NCBI RefSeq assembly: GCF_003986955.1
Contig: NZ_PIPN01000005.1
Span: forward strand, 1 to 64,000
Length of the DNA: 64,000 bases
Source of the DNA: Aliidiomarina sedimenti
GTDB lineage: Bacteria > Pseudomonadota > Gammaproteobacteria > Enterobacterales > Alteromonadaceae
Direction of reading: 5' to 3'
Shown here: positions 33,011 to 42,572 of the stretch, in pieces
Layout of the letters: every line of letters begins with the position of its first letter
Position numbering within the stretch: the stretch's first letter is position 1
Made by a program: the position numbers and the translations under genes
The notes under the pieces: model-generated
What the model was told of the DNA's origin: nothing
The model's database searches: none
Seen by the model: only the letters and a program-made list of their open reading frames with translations

Positions 33011-34212
33011 AAGTCTTCCTCTTTCAACGCACGGTTCTGGAAAAAGCGCGCGACGTCTTCACCGCCACCATGAATATTGCACATACCGACAACCAGGGAT
33101 CTATACCCGCATTCTTCAAACAGAGTTTCGATAATGTCAGTCATTGCGCCCTGTTCCATCACCACAATTCGGTTTGGGTCAATCCCGGCTCTGACCGCCA
33201 TACGCACAAACATCAAGGTGCCGGACCCCATCACCACGTACTTATCCGGTGCTGTCCAGTTCACGGCAGCTTCTGCCATTTGTTGAGAGCGATGCGGCCG
33301 GTCCGCGCGGCAGTTAACCAGCGCGATACGCCGACGACCTTCGCCATGACGTTTGATTAAACGCTCCCAGATATGGCCTGTGGATTCGGGATCATTGGCG
33401 GCAAATGCATTGACGAAAATCATATCCCGATTGAAGTACTCAAGGTGCAGGATGCGCATTGCACCGGCTTCAGGTTCAAGGTCGATCATGCCTTGCAACG
33501 CTGCTTGTCTCTCAACCCCGAGGTGTTGGCAGACCTTCAGAGCCAACGCGATATTCTCGGCATGCTCGCTATACTGGAACTGGCTGAGAATATCGTCGCC
33601 AATCGCTTTGACTTCAGTCTCGCTGACACCGTGCAGATCGCTTTTGCGATCCTCGGTTGAAGTGCGAAAGACATGCAATAAGTCTCGTTCAGCCGTAAAC
33701 AAAGCCCCTTTCACTGGTGTACTGCCAGCTAGTGCTAATGCCACGTCTTCCTCACCCGGCCCCATCACATCAAGGTGGTCAGGTCGCGCATTGGTGATGA
33801 CACCAAGGTTTGAACGGACCATTTTCAGTTCAGTGAGCGACTGATAATGAGGCTGCAACGCCATGCACTCAACCACGACAATGTCCGGACGGAACTTTGC
33901 CATTCGCGCCATCAGTCGCATTTGCTCAATAATATTCGCGCCGCTAATCCGGTAGAGTGCAAATTCACGCCCTTCCGGATCAGTGAATGCGGCGGCTGAA
34001 CCAGTGGTTTTTGCACAGACCCGCTTGCCGCCACCGCGTAACCCAGCAGCAATAAGTCTGGTTACGCTGGTTTTGCCGCGGGTCCCGTTGACATGAATAC
34101 GAACTGGTATGGATTTGATTACTCGCCGGTGATGCCAGGCTTCAACAGCACCGGCAACCACCAGCACAAGCCAAAGCGCCGCCATAACCAGCAGTGTGTC
34201 AGGTATGGCCAC
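33007..34212 (-). CDS. pgsB: Poly-gamma-glutamate synthase PgsB
   Basis: A 401-residue ATP-dependent ligase of the Mur-ligase-like CapB/PgsB family. The P-loop is HVNGTRGKTSVTRLIAAGLR, and the central region includes NARPDHLDVMGPGEED, both typical. An N-terminal hydrophobic segment ties it to the membrane. It polymerises glutamate through gamma-linkages with PgsC. It is the first gene of pgsB-pgsC-pgsW. PgsA/CapA and a gamma-glutamyl hydrolase are not seen nearby. The upstream 149 bp are AT-rich and hold the operon promoter region. Confidence 0.92.
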   Translation of the reverse strand: MAIPDTLLVMAALWLVLVVAGAVEAWHHRRVIKSIPVRIHVNGTRGKTSVTRLIAAGLRGGGKRVCAKTTGSAAAFTDPEGREFALYRISGANIIEQMRLMARMAKFRPDIVVVECMALQPHYQSLTELKMVRSNLGVITNARPDHLDVMGPGEEDVALALAGSTPVKGALFTAERDLLHVFRTSTEDRKSDLHGVSETEVKAIGDDILSQFQYSEHAENIALALKVCQHLGVERQAALQGMIDLEPEAGAMRILHLEYFNRDMIFVNAFAANDPESTGHIWERLIKRHGEGRRRIALVNCRADRPHRSQQMAEAAVNWTAPDKYVVMGSGTLMFVRMAVRAGIDPNRIVVMEQGAMTDIIETLFEECGYRSLVVGMCNIHGGGEDVARFFQNRALKEEDL

Positions 34213-34361
34213 ATTGATTCCCCCAAAAAAGTAAATACTGCTCTATGGTTATAACCACTGCTGTCTAAATTGCCAGCGGATATACAAAGTATTTACTTTC
34301 TAAAAAATCAAATATAGCCAATAAATCAAGTTATTAGAGAAGAGCTCTCGGCCACTCCAGA

Positions 34362-34808
34362 CTAGCTGTTTTGGGCCAGATAACGGTCCAACGCATTGGC
34401 GAATTGCTGCCGATCGCGGGCATGCAACGGCGGTGGCCCCCCGGTATGCTCTCCACTGGCGCGCATGGTGTCGTTAAAATCGCGAATATTCAAACGCGCC
34501 CCGACATTACCGGAATCGAGAATTTCACCTCGCGGTGTTATCACCTGGCCCTTTTTCGCTATCACCTCGCTGGCCAGGGGAATGTCCGCCGTGATGACCA
34601 GGTCTCCGGGTTCACAGCGCCGTACAATTTCATCATCTGCTTCGTCAAAACCACCAGCCACCTGAATTGACTTTATCAACGGGGTTTTGGGTGTCGCCTG
34701 ATAGTGGTTGGCGACTAAAATTAATGGCAACTGCTTACGCACCGCAGCACGGAACAGAATATCTTTGATAACACGAGGACACGCATCGGCGTCGACCCAG
34801 ATGGTCAT
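34362..34808 (-). CDS. YaiI/YqxD family protein (UPF0178)
   Basis: A 148-residue protein of the DUF188 family, with a NYN-like nuclease fold. It starts with [20 protein letters not shown], the family signature containing the conserved Asp residues, and has [19 protein letters not shown] further on. RNase-like activity is expected but not proven. Its ATG overlaps the rlmA stop (ATGA) and it ends the operon begun by the lipoprotein gene. Confidence 0.9.
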   Translation of the reverse strand: MTIWVDADACPRVIKDILFRAAVRKQLPLILVANHYQATPKTPLIKSIQVAGGFDEADDEIVRRCEPGDLVITADIPLASEVIAKKGQVITPRGEILDSGNVGARLNIRDFNDTMRASGEHTGGPPPLHARDRQQFANALDRYLAQNS

Positions 34809-35686
34809 AACCCTGCTCCTTCGTTGATTGAGTGAGTGGAGTCCGGTTGGTAAAGGTTTAGCGTTATGTCGACCGTCACTGTCATCGAGGTAAGCGCAGA
34901 GAGACGTTCAAGGCCGTCTCGCCCGGCTTTGTGCTGATGAGGGGTCATTGCTACCAGATCCTGAATGCTATCCTTAGTGGGTAGAGCAATCGAAAAACAA
35001 AGCCGTTCAGACTCAATCAGCTGCCAGCCCGCGCGGCTATTGGTCGACTCGGCTTCAGCGTCACGCGCGTTGTTATAGAGCACCTGACGCAGTTCATTCA
35101 GATGCCGGCTGGCGGGGTCAACTTTGAGTAAGTATCCGGTTGGCTTCAGCAGCCGCAAAAACTCATTGTCGACTGCAAAGCCAAAGGCGCAAATAATAGC
35201 GTCCAGACTGCCACTGGTTAAGGGAATACGCGCATTTGAGGCAACCAGATAGGTTGCTGTTTTATGCCAGGGTGCAGCAGCGCGCACCGCCCATTTGGAA
35301 ATATCATTGCCCAGTAATTGCAAACCGGGGCGTTTAGCGGCCAGCTGACGAAGATAATAGCCTTCCCCACAGCCCGCATCGAGCACAGCGCCCGGATCAG
35401 CAACACACTGCAACATCCGACCGATAGCATCAGCTAACGGCTGATAGAATCCCTGTTCGAGAAACCGCCGGCGAGCCTGAACCATCGCCTTGCTGTCACC
35501 CGGATCTTTAGAACGCTTGTGCTGGGCAGGCAATACATTGATGTATCCCTGGCGAGCTTGATCAAACTGATGTCCGTGCGAACAACACCAGCTCCCCTGC
35601 CCGAATACCAACGGATTTTCTGCCGCCTGAGTGTGGCCTGAAAAACCACTGTCTAAACAGACCGGACAACAAAGTAATTCTGTCAT
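34805..35686 (-). CDS. rlmA: 23S rRNA (guanine-N1)-methyltransferase, RlmA
   Basis: A 293-residue SAM-dependent methyltransferase. The N-terminal zinc ribbon uses CPVC and CCSHGHQFD, then [15 protein letters not shown] binds SAM and the region after it fits the RlmA family. It methylates G745 in 23S rRNA. The start at ATG 35686 overlaps the upstream stop (ATGA), which supports this start over GTG 35698. It is coupled to the lipoprotein gene before it and to yaiI after it. Confidence 0.9.
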   Translation of the reverse strand: MTELLCCPVCLDSGFSGHTQAAENPLVFGQGSWCCSHGHQFDQARQGYINVLPAQHKRSKDPGDSKAMVQARRRFLEQGFYQPLADAIGRMLQCVADPGAVLDAGCGEGYYLRQLAAKRPGLQLLGNDISKWAVRAAAPWHKTATYLVASNARIPLTSGSLDAIICAFGFAVDNEFLRLLKPTGYLLKVDPASRHLNELRQVLYNNARDAEAESTNSRAGWQLIESERLCFSIALPTKDSIQDLVAMTPHQHKAGRDGLERLSALTSMTVTVDITLNLYQPDSTHSINEGAGL

Positions 35687-36180
35687 TGTTGTGACCACAG
35701 GTGTTCATATTGCTGCCACCAACTTAACGCGATCGCCCGGTTTTGGGGATTCGCCCGGGGGTTTAACACACTTGGCAGACGTAAATAATTATCCCCAATA
35801 TCCTCGGCTAATGCCTCATCCTGGCTTGCCAGTTGCAGGGCGTATAATGCCAGCATCACCTCATACTCGTCCGGCGAGTCTAAACGCTCTATCAACGGAG
35901 GGATTGCCTGCTTGCCGATCTCACCGAGATTCTCCGCAGCGGTGTACCAAATTTTCTCATTCTCACCATCGCCATAGCTGTCTACGAAATCGCGATCAGC
36001 CAGCCGACGCAGGTTATAAGACAACGAATCAGCAGCGGAGTCCGCTGTTGGCGGTGTATCCACTGTGACCTCTGGGTCCTCACTCTGCTCAGACGACGGC
36101 GACGAACCACAGCCTGCAAGTGCGAGGGAACTGACGATGGTTACTCCGAGCAGTAACCGACATAAAGCGCGTTGTTTCAT
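35683..36180 (-). CDS. HEAT-repeat-like lipoprotein
   Basis: A 165-residue lipoprotein with lipobox LAGC at about residue 24. The mature part begins with a serine- and acid-rich linker and then has helices typical of HEAT-type repeats (ENLGEIGKQAIPPLIERLDS, EVMLALYALQLASQ). It probably binds a partner in the periplasm or at the outer membrane. Its function is unknown. Its stop overlaps the rlmA start, so it heads a three-gene coupled operon. Confidence 0.75.
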   Translation of the reverse strand: MKQRALCRLLLGVTIVSSLALAGCGSSPSSEQSEDPEVTVDTPPTADSAADSLSYNLRRLADRDFVDSYGDGENEKIWYTAAENLGEIGKQAIPPLIERLDSPDEYEVMLALYALQLASQDEALAEDIGDNYLRLPSVLNPRANPQNRAIALSWWQQYEHLWSQQ

Positions 36181-36278
36181 TGTTTTCTTGAACCCTTACT
36201 GGTGTGAAGTTAACTGCATCCGGCGCTGGATTTCGTTATACTGAGCCACATAATCCTTAGTTTACAGGTCGACCTTTG

Positions 36279-36671
36279 ATGAAAGTAGTCGTTCGATATT
36301 TTTTTCGCGGTGTCCGCGCCGTTCTCACGCCCGTGATGTTGATTAGTGAAACACTGACGACGCCAAAACCTATGCAGCGAAGTGCACAAGGTCAGCAGGA
36401 GGTCGATAAAGCATGTCGTGATCTGGCGCTCTATCAGTTTCGCGCCTGCCCCTTTTGCATTAAAGTACGCAAAGAAATGCGTCGCCTGAATTTACCGATT
36501 GAAATCCGCGACGCACAACTGGATCCGCGGCACCGGGAAACCCTTATTCAGGGTGGCGGCAAAAGCAAAGTACCTTGCTTACTGATCCGTCATCAGGACC
36601 GCGAAGAGTGGCTGTACGAATCCGATGACATAAAAACCTACCTCAACGACCGCTTTGCAACTATAGAGTAA
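36279..36671 (+). CDS. Glutaredoxin-like protein with N-terminal membrane segment
   Basis: A 130-residue protein with an N-terminal hydrophobic stretch (about residues 5-30) and a glutaredoxin domain. The CPFC active site lies in ALYQFRACPFCIKVRKEMRR, and SKVPCLLI provides the cis-proline part. It probably reduces disulfides or transfers iron-sulfur clusters at the membrane. The start at ATG 36279 is chosen over TTG 36276 as ATG is favoured. It is divergent from the rlmA operon. Confidence 0.85.
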   Translation: MKVVVRYFFRGVRAVLTPVMLISETLTTPKPMQRSAQGQQEVDKACRDLALYQFRACPFCIKVRKEMRRLNLPIEIRDAQLDPRHRETLIQGGGKSKVPCLLIRHQDREEWLYESDDIKTYLNDRFATIE

Positions 36672-36693
36672 ACGGCAGCTTGCGCGGGGAATT

Positions 36694-37053
36694 CTAGCTT
36701 CCATTCGGCCGACTGGCAAAGTATCCCTCGCGCAACGGCAGTCCGGCTCGCAGTAACTCCCTGACTTCATTGAGGACATTGAGCTGGATATCTTCCCAGT
36801 CACTGCGCAGCGCATAACCATAGGACACAAGCAGTTCTTCCAGCTGAATTAAGGCAAACCAGAAGGTCCGCTCCTCGCCAGAGCAAGTCGGCAAGGTCAT
36901 GCCAGCAAAACGGTCACACCAGTCCTCACAAAGCCGATTGAGTTCAGCCAGAACCGATTGATAGCCCCCTTGTGGATGATAGCTCGCATCCAGCAAGGTC
37001 AGTAAACGCAGCCGCTGCTCGTTCATAAAGCACTGATAGTCATCCATGACCAT
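36694..37053 (-). CDS. Hypothetical helical protein
   Basis: A 119-residue protein predicted to be mostly helical, with acidic and aromatic residues (ERTFWFALIQLEELLVSYGY). No family is recognised. Start codons 37053 and 37047 are both possible; GGGGAA lies seven bases before the second. It stands between the glutaredoxin-like gene (convergent) and the cold-shock gene terminator, with no operon link. Confidence 0.5.
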   Translation of the reverse strand: MVMDDYQCFMNEQRLRLLTLLDASYHPQGGYQSVLAELNRLCEDWCDRFAGMTLPTCSGEERTFWFALIQLEELLVSYGYALRSDWEDIQLNVLNEVRELLRAGLPLREGYFASRPNGS

Positions 37054-37142
37054 TCCCCAGGTTTCATCGACAGACTACTTAGTCTAGCTTCAGCGGATCA
37101 AACTGCCTGCAGCAACCTGTAGGTTTCAGCGGATTTCAGGCA

Positions 37143-37171
37143 CAAAAAAAGCAAGCCCGAAGGCTTGCTTT
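37143..37171 (-). terminator. Cold-shock gene terminator
   Basis: On the minus strand AGCAAGCC-TTCG-GGCTTGCT is followed by seven T. A UUCG loop makes it very stable. It lies 22 bp after the csp stop. Confidence 0.9.
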
Positions 37172-37192
37172 CTGGAATCTGTTCAGTCCGAC

Positions 37193-37402
37193 TTACAGCG
37201 GAGTGATGTTTTCCGCTTGAGGACCTTTAGGGCCTTGAGTTACAGTGAACTCAACGCGCTGGCCTTCAGCTAAAGTTTTGAAGCCGTTGCCCTGGATTGC
37301 GCTGAAATGAGCGAATACATCTGGACCGCCGTCTTGCTCAAGGAAGCCAAAACCTTTTGACTCGTTGAACCACTTTACTGAACCTTTGATAACTTCTGAC
37401 AT
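37193..37402 (-). CDS. Cold-shock-like protein (CspA family)
   Basis: A 69-residue nucleic-acid chaperone with the OB-fold RNA-binding motifs [12 protein letters not shown] (RNP1) and VFAHFSAI (RNP2). It melts RNA structure during cold or stress. It has a 205-bp upstream gap with AT-rich sequence, consistent with the long cold-sensing leaders seen in csp genes, though no defined structure was recognised. Length is normal and the gene has its own terminator. Confidence 0.96.
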   Translation of the reverse strand: MSEVIKGSVKWFNESKGFGFLEQDGGPDVFAHFSAIQGNGFKTLAEGQRVEFTVTQGPKGPQAENITPL

Positions 37403-37607
37403 ACTGGTAATTCCCGTATAAAAATTTGAAAAAATCGTGCGGATAAAAATAAAACTACTTGAAACTACAGGACGAAGAAATTACGAGTAATCAGACATCG
37501 AAGTGGAGGATCAATTAAATATTTCTTAACCGACGAGAGTCAGTTTACTCCCTATCGAGCAGAAGTCAAAACTTATTTCTGTATTTATTTCAAGGCGGCT
37601 GTGCACC

Positions 37608-38723
37608 TTAGGCCAGTCCACTGCTTTGCAGCAGGTTGCGCATATGCGATTGCCAAAACTCGACTGGTTGAGCCAATGCGTTGCGCCCCACTGAGATTTC
37701 AAACACGCAATGATTGGCGCCGTGCTGGCGTGGCATGGGTAACATCAGCACGTCATGCTGCCGCGCGTAGGCAATAACCTGAGTCATCAACTGACTCGGG
37801 GGAAGCTCTATGCGGATATGAAACATCGCGCACTGAGGCTCTGCAGGAATTAGTTCAATGCCTTCGATCTCAGCCAGCGCAGGCGCCAGTACAGCCGTAT
37901 AGCTGACCGCTTCGCTGATAGCGTCGAGGTTATCGTCCATGCCCTGCTGTGCAGCCAGCACGTAAGGATAGAACGCGTACAGGTTACCCCCTGCTCGTCG
38001 AGCCCAAACCCGCGCTTTTTGGATGAAGTCCGCATCTCCCAATAAGGCAGCCCCGGCGATACCACCAATGTCTTTGTAAAAAGAAACATACAGCGAATCG
38101 GCTAATTCCGCGATATCCGCCAGGCTACGTTGATAGGCGGCCGCGCACTGCCAAATCCGCGCTCCGTCTATATGCAATGCGATCTGATGTCGTTTCGCCC
38201 ACTGCGCTTGCTCGTGCAGAGACTGCCATGACGGAAGAGCTCCACCAAGTTCGCGCAATGGCAACTCATACACCATCGCGGCGGGTCTTTGCTGGGCTGG
38301 CCAGGCTTTGCAGTCGCTCAGGCGCGCTGGACGGTCTGCCGGACCGTACTGAAGCTTTTGCAACTGCCATAATTTTCGGTAGCCGCTTTCTTCGTGCAGC
38401 AATAAATGACTGCTGGGATGCAACGCCACCCGGTTATTATGTCTCTCATCACAGTGAATACGCAGGGCAAGGGGCTGAGCCATGGTGCCACTAGGCAAGA
38501 ACAAAGCGGCTTCTTTGCCAAATCTGGTAGCCAGATCGTGCTCGAAGCCCTCAATGAGTTCGCCCTGTCCGTAATAGTCCGCCTCAGGCACGTTTTTCGC
38601 CCGTTCACTCAAGCCGAGTAAGACCTCACTCATGCTGCGCTGGGGATGGCGCAAGATAGAAAATTTAACCTGCCGGGCGGCATCTTTATAAGCTTGTTGT
38701 AACCTTGCATCGGCAAAGGCCAT
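37608..38723 (-). CDS. Low-specificity threonine aldolase-like PLP enzyme
   Basis: A 371-residue fold-type I PLP enzyme of the beta-eliminating lyase/threonine aldolase group. LFLPSGTMAQPLALRIHCDE and HIDGARIWQCA are typical, and the PLP lysine is in SLYVSFYKDIGGIAGAAL. Compared with LtaE it has about 40 extra N-terminal residues. It should split threonine or similar beta-hydroxy amino acids to glycine and aldehyde. It has GGAGAC six bases before ATG 38723. Confidence 0.85.
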   Translation of the reverse strand: MAFADARLQQAYKDAARQVKFSILRHPQRSMSEVLLGLSERAKNVPEADYYGQGELIEGFEHDLATRFGKEAALFLPSGTMAQPLALRIHCDERHNNRVALHPSSHLLLHEESGYRKLWQLQKLQYGPADRPARLSDCKAWPAQQRPAAMVYELPLRELGGALPSWQSLHEQAQWAKRHQIALHIDGARIWQCAAAYQRSLADIAELADSLYVSFYKDIGGIAGAALLGDADFIQKARVWARRAGGNLYAFYPYVLAAQQGMDDNLDAISEAVSYTAVLAPALAEIEGIELIPAEPQCAMFHIRIELPPSQLMTQVIAYARQHDVLMLPMPRQHGANHCVFEISVGRNALAQPVEFWQSHMRNLLQSSGLA

Positions 38724-38746
38724 TCTAAGTCTCCGTTAAATTCTGG

Positions 38747-39430
38747 CTACACTGATAAGCCAAACCACGCACCGACTAGCGCGGTGACCAGCATAGCACC
38801 GGCACCCCACAGAGCGACACGCATTGCACCTTTGATGACTGATGCCCCTCCTGTTCGGGCCGCAAATGCGCCCAATAAGGCCAGAAACAATAGACTAGAA
38901 CTGGCAACGCCTGCAACAAGTTGTGAAGGTGGTAACAACCAGCTAGCCACCAGCGGCAACGCCGCTCCGATACTAAACGCCGCTGCCGACGAGGTGGCTG
39001 CCTTTAATGGCCGCGCCTTGAAGTTAGGGTTAATGCCCAGTTCATCACGCGCATGCGCAGCCAGCGCATCCTGGTTCATTAACTGACTAGCCACGTCCCG
39101 CGCCAGAGAACGAGACAAACCCCGGTTGATGTAAATCTGAGTGAGTTCTTCCAGCTCAAACGCGGGATCAGCGTTTTGATGATCCCGCTCAAGCTCGATA
39201 TCTGCTCGTTCCAGATCAGCCTGGGAGCTGACTGAAACGTATTCGCCGGCGCCCATCGACAGTGCTCCGGCCACCGCGCCAGCTACACCGGCCAACAGAA
39301 CAGCCTCTTTGCCCGCGGCTGCGGCAGCGACCCCAATCACCAGGCTGGCGGTTGACAGAATACCATCGTTGGCCCCGAGTACTGCCGCCCGAAGCCAACT
39401 CGCCCGGTGAATACGGTGTCTCTGCTGCAA
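38747..39430 (-). CDS. VIT1/CCC1 family transporter
   Basis: A 227-residue membrane protein with a VIT/CCC1-type fold. It has GANDGILSTASLVIGVAAAA, the family signature, and acidic residues in the cytosolic part (DIELERDHQNADPAFELEEL) that bind iron or manganese. It moves such metals. The start is TTG 39430 with GAGG about eight bases upstream; no ATG fits. It follows a small disordered-protein gene and precedes the threonine-aldolase-like gene in the same direction. Confidence 0.85.
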   Translation of the reverse strand: MQQRHRIHRASWLRAAVLGANDGILSTASLVIGVAAAAAGKEAVLLAGVAGAVAGALSMGAGEYVSVSSQADLERADIELERDHQNADPAFELEELTQIYINRGLSRSLARDVASQLMNQDALAAHARDELGINPNFKARPLKAATSSAAAFSIGAALPLVASWLLPPSQLVAGVASSSLLFLALLGAFAARTGGASVIKGAMRVALWGAGAMLVTALVGAWFGLSV

Positions 39431-39460
39431 TCCTATATACCTCTTATGGTTCGAACCAGA

Positions 39461-39862
39461 CTACTTTTCTTTGTGCTCTCCGGCATGTGGTTTACCCGTT
39501 CCTGGTTCGGCTTCGTGCGGCGTCGTTTTCTGTTCAGCAGCAGGTTTAGGCTGGGTCTTGCGTTGCTCTTCCTTGCTTTTCTTTGGTTTCACAGCGCCCC
39601 CGGCCTTGGCGGCATCAACATCACCACGAGGCTTACTTTCCTTCGGATACTCCTCTGCATCCTGCACAATTTCCCGTGTTTCCGGGTCGGCCTGCTTCTG
39701 TGCCTTGGTTTCTTCGGTTCGACCGCTAAATTTAGCGCCTTCCGACGCCGTTGATTTTTTCTCCTGCGCTTTCATTTTCTGATCACGAGTCGGGTCTACA
39801 CCCACTGTTGAATCTTTGTCTGGCTGATTCGAGCCTGAGAATAAACGTTTCCAGAATCCCAT
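39461..39862 (-). CDS. Hypothetical low-complexity, disordered protein
   Basis: A 133-residue protein very rich in Lys, Glu, Ala and Gln (EKKSTASEGAKFS, EEQRKTQPKPAAEQKT), predicted to be disordered. The N-terminus (MGFWKRLFSGSNQ) resembles a membrane-attaching amphipathic start. The start at ATG 39862 follows GAGG; an upstream GTG at 39865 overlaps it. The opposite strand holds a longer hydrophobic open frame that is a shadow of the repeat-like codons. Function unknown. Confidence 0.5.
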   Translation of the reverse strand: MGFWKRLFSGSNQPDKDSTVGVDPTRDQKMKAQEKKSTASEGAKFSGRTEETKAQKQADPETREIVQDAEEYPKESKPRGDVDAAKAGGAVKPKKSKEEQRKTQPKPAAEQKTTPHEAEPGTGKPHAGEHKEK

Positions 39863-39937
39863 CACTGTACCTCATTTTTCACTAAGAACATCCTTTAAAA
39901 GGCTAGTGCAATTCACAAAAATGGCGAATTGAAGACA

Positions 39938-39967
39938 CAAAAAAGCACACCCGAGGATGTGCTTTTA
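39938..39967 (-). terminator. Terminator of the bkd operon
   Basis: On the minus strand AAAGCACA / TGTGCTTT with an eight-base loop is followed by T. It lies 33 bp after the E2 stop at 40001. Confidence 0.85.
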
Positions 39968-40000
39968 CATTCAGTGATGACTGGCGCTAAGCGAGTTGAC

Positions 40001-41581
40001 TCATGCCATTTCAACTAACATGCTGGAGGGGTCTTCAAGAAACTCTTTCCAGCGATTATTGAAATTCGCCACCGTCGCGCCATCAATAATCCGATGATCG
40101 CCTGACCAGCTTGCCGTCATGATATCGCGGGCAACCACTGCGCCCTGCTCATCAAAACGAGGCAGACTTTGCACCTTACCTAAGGCAACAATAGCGGCTT
40201 CGGGCTTATTGATAATGGGCGTGGTGACCGTACCGCCTACCACTCCGATATTAGAAATGGTGATAGTACCGCCTTTCATATCAGCCTGAGCGACTTTGCC
40301 GTCACGCGCTGCATTGGTCAGCCGGGTGACTTCCTCCGCCACCTGCAACAAGGTCATATTCTGCACACCTTTGATGTTTGGCACCATGAGTCCAATTTTG
40401 GTCGCCACAGCCATGCCGATATTGTGATCCTCGAAATAGGTAATCTCACTGGCTTCATCGTTCAACTGAGCATTCATAATCGGGTATTCTTTAAGCGCCA
40501 GCGACAGCGCTTTGATAAAGAATGGCATCAACGTCAGTTTAACGCCTTTGTCGGCGTACTTCGCTTTCAGCTTCTTATGCATGGCACGAAGTTCAGTTAA
40601 ATCAAACTCTTCAGCATAAGTAAAATGCGGAATGGTACGCACCGATTCAGCCATTAATTTGGCCATCGCCGCTTTAACCCCTTTCAGTGGTTCAGTGCGG
40701 CTGCCACCTGTGGCTTTAGACGGACTCGAGGTCGCTTGCGCTGGGGCTGGTTTATCCTTGCCGCCCTCAACATAACTCTGAATATCTTCTTTCAGAACGC
40801 GCCCTTTGCTACCACTGCCAGGTACTGCCGCAATATCAATGCCAGCTTCGCGGGCACGCCGGCGTACCGCAGGGCTCGCCAGTGCCTTACCTTGCGAAGC
40901 TGCTTTAGGCGCTTCTGTGGCCGACGCTGCTTTGTTGCTGGCCGCGGTGTCAGAGGATGCTTTAGCAGGTGCATCAGCGGCGACATCTCCAGTACCCTGT
41001 AAGGCAAATAAAGGGTCGCCCACTTTGGCGATTTCACCTTTAGCATGGTAAAGCTTGCTCACCACGCCATCTGTCTTCGCCGGGATCTCGACCACGGCCT
41101 TATCAGTCATGACTTCAACCACAACCTGATCTTCTTTTACCTGGTCGCCCTGTTGAACATGCCATTCAACGATCTCGCACTCGACAATGCCTTCACCAAT
41201 ATCCGGCAATATAAAGTCATTGCTGTGACCACTGCTTTGAGGGGACTCCTCACTAGCGGTCGCTTTTATTTCGTCGGCGCTGGAATCCGCAGGTTCTTTT
41301 GGCTGTGGCTTACTCTCAGCAGTCTCTTCTGATGATGACGAGCCTTCTTCATCGATCGCAAACAATGCCTCACCGACTTTCGCGACGTCACCTTTCGCAT
41401 AATAATGCTTAACCACAACGCCATCAGACTTCGCCGGAATTTCTACCACGGCTTTATCGGTCATCACCTCAACCACAACCTGATCTTCTTTCACGCTGTC
41501 GCCTTCAGCTACCACCCATTCAACGATTTCGCACTCTACAATGCCTTCGCCAATGTCAGGTAAGATAAAATCTGTACTCAT
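40001..41581 (-). CDS. bkdB: Branched-chain keto acid dehydrogenase E2 (dihydrolipoamide acyltransferase)
   Basis: A 526-residue acyltransferase. Two lipoyl domains (residues about 1-77 and 120-198) each carry VMTDKAVVEI with the lipoyl lysine. An Ala/Ser-rich linker and an E3-binding domain (ASPAVRRRAREAGIDI and GSGSKGRVLKEDI) follow. The catalytic domain ends with SWSGDHRIIDGATVANF (His and Asp). Many enzymes of this type have one lipoyl domain; two is a normal variant. It receives acyl groups from E1 and passes them to CoA. It is the last gene of the bkd operon. Confidence 0.93.
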   Translation of the reverse strand: MSTDFILPDIGEGIVECEIVEWVVAEGDSVKEDQVVVEVMTDKAVVEIPAKSDGVVVKHYYAKGDVAKVGEALFAIDEEGSSSSEETAESKPQPKEPADSSADEIKATASEESPQSSGHSNDFILPDIGEGIVECEIVEWHVQQGDQVKEDQVVVEVMTDKAVVEIPAKTDGVVSKLYHAKGEIAKVGDPLFALQGTGDVAADAPAKASSDTAASNKAASATEAPKAASQGKALASPAVRRRAREAGIDIAAVPGSGSKGRVLKEDIQSYVEGGKDKPAPAQATSSPSKATGGSRTEPLKGVKAAMAKLMAESVRTIPHFTYAEEFDLTELRAMHKKLKAKYADKGVKLTLMPFFIKALSLALKEYPIMNAQLNDEASEITYFEDHNIGMAVATKIGLMVPNIKGVQNMTLLQVAEEVTRLTNAARDGKVAQADMKGGTITISNIGVVGGTVTTPIINKPEAAIVALGKVQSLPRFDEQGAVVARDIMTASWSGDHRIIDGATVANFNNRWKEFLEDPSSMLVEMA

Positions 41582-41592
41582 GCTCAGGCTCC

Positions 41593-42570
41593 TTAGTAAT
41601 TCAGTGAACGCTTAATGGCTTCGTAGGTTTTCAGGTGGTCTGCCATGTACTCTTTCTCGTGCGCCAGTGGGTACGGCGTATCGAGGCCCGAAACCCGCGC
41701 AATCGGCGACTCCAGGTAAAGGAATGCTTTTTCCTGAATAGTAGCAGCCACTTCTGAGCCGAACGCCATCGTATGCGGCGCTTCCTGAGAAATAACCAGG
41801 CGACCGGTTTTCATCACTGACTCAGCGACGGTATCCGCGTCCCATGGCAAAATGCTACGCAGATCGATAATTTCACAGCTAACACCATCTTTCTCAGCCA
41901 GCTCTGCTGCTTTCTCAATCACTTCGATCTGCGCACCCCAGCCAACCAGAGTAATGTCGCTACCTTCTTTCACCACCTCGGCTTTACCCAGCGGAATGGT
42001 ATATTCCTCTTCCGGCACTTCACCAACCGCGGCACGGTACATCCGCTTGGGCTCCATAAAGAGCACTGGGTTCGGATCGAAAATCGCACTTAGCAACAAG
42101 CCTTTCGCTTCATATGGGTTGCGTGGAATAACAATTTTCAGGCCAGGAGTATGGGCAAAGTAGGCTTCTGGTGACTGCGAATGGTAGTGACCACCATGGA
42201 TACCACCGCCATAGGGTGTACGTATAGTCAGGCCACCCACATCAAATTCGTTGCCCGAACGGTAACGAAACTTCGCCGTCTCGTTGACGATCTGATCGAA
42301 TGCCGGAAAAATATAGTCGCCAAACTGAATTTCCGCGACTGGCAGGCCACCCTGAGAGGCCAGCCCGTTAGCAAAGCCAATAATACCCTGTTCAACCAAT
42401 GGGGTATTAAAACAGCGGCTACGCCCGTATTTTTCTTGCAAACCACTGGTGGCACGGAAGACGCCGCCGAAATGGCCGACGTCTTCGCCAAATACAGTGA
42501 CTTTTTCATTCTTTGCCATCGCCACATCAAGGGCACTATTGATGGCCTGTAATAAATTCATCTTCGCCAT
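41593..42570 (-). CDS. bkdA2: Branched-chain keto acid dehydrogenase E1 beta
   Basis: A 325-residue transketolase-like E1 beta subunit. Recognised by [37 protein letters not shown] and [19 protein letters not shown]. With E1 alpha it decarboxylates branched-chain 2-keto acids with thiamine diphosphate. It overlaps neither neighbour but follows E1 alpha by only 2 bp and precedes E2 by 11 bp. All three genes form one operon. Confidence 0.95.
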   Translation of the reverse strand: MAKMNLLQAINSALDVAMAKNEKVTVFGEDVGHFGGVFRATSGLQEKYGRSRCFNTPLVEQGIIGFANGLASQGGLPVAEIQFGDYIFPAFDQIVNETAKFRYRSGNEFDVGGLTIRTPYGGGIHGGHYHSQSPEAYFAHTPGLKIVIPRNPYEAKGLLLSAIFDPNPVLFMEPKRMYRAAVGEVPEEEYTIPLGKAEVVKEGSDITLVGWGAQIEVIEKAAELAEKDGVSCEIIDLRSILPWDADTVAESVMKTGRLVISQEAPHTMAFGSEVAATIQEKAFLYLESPIARVSGLDTPYPLAHEKEYMADHLKTYEAIKRSLNY

Positions 42571-42572
42571 TA

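Noticed and set aside
33353-33844. A 163-residue plus-strand frame
   Set aside because: Antisense to pgsB, without ribosome binding site or recognisable domains.
39407-39754. A 115-residue hydrophobic plus-strand frame
   Set aside because: It is antisense to the Lys/Glu-rich disordered gene, whose codons read as hydrophobic residues in reverse, and it has no ribosome binding site.
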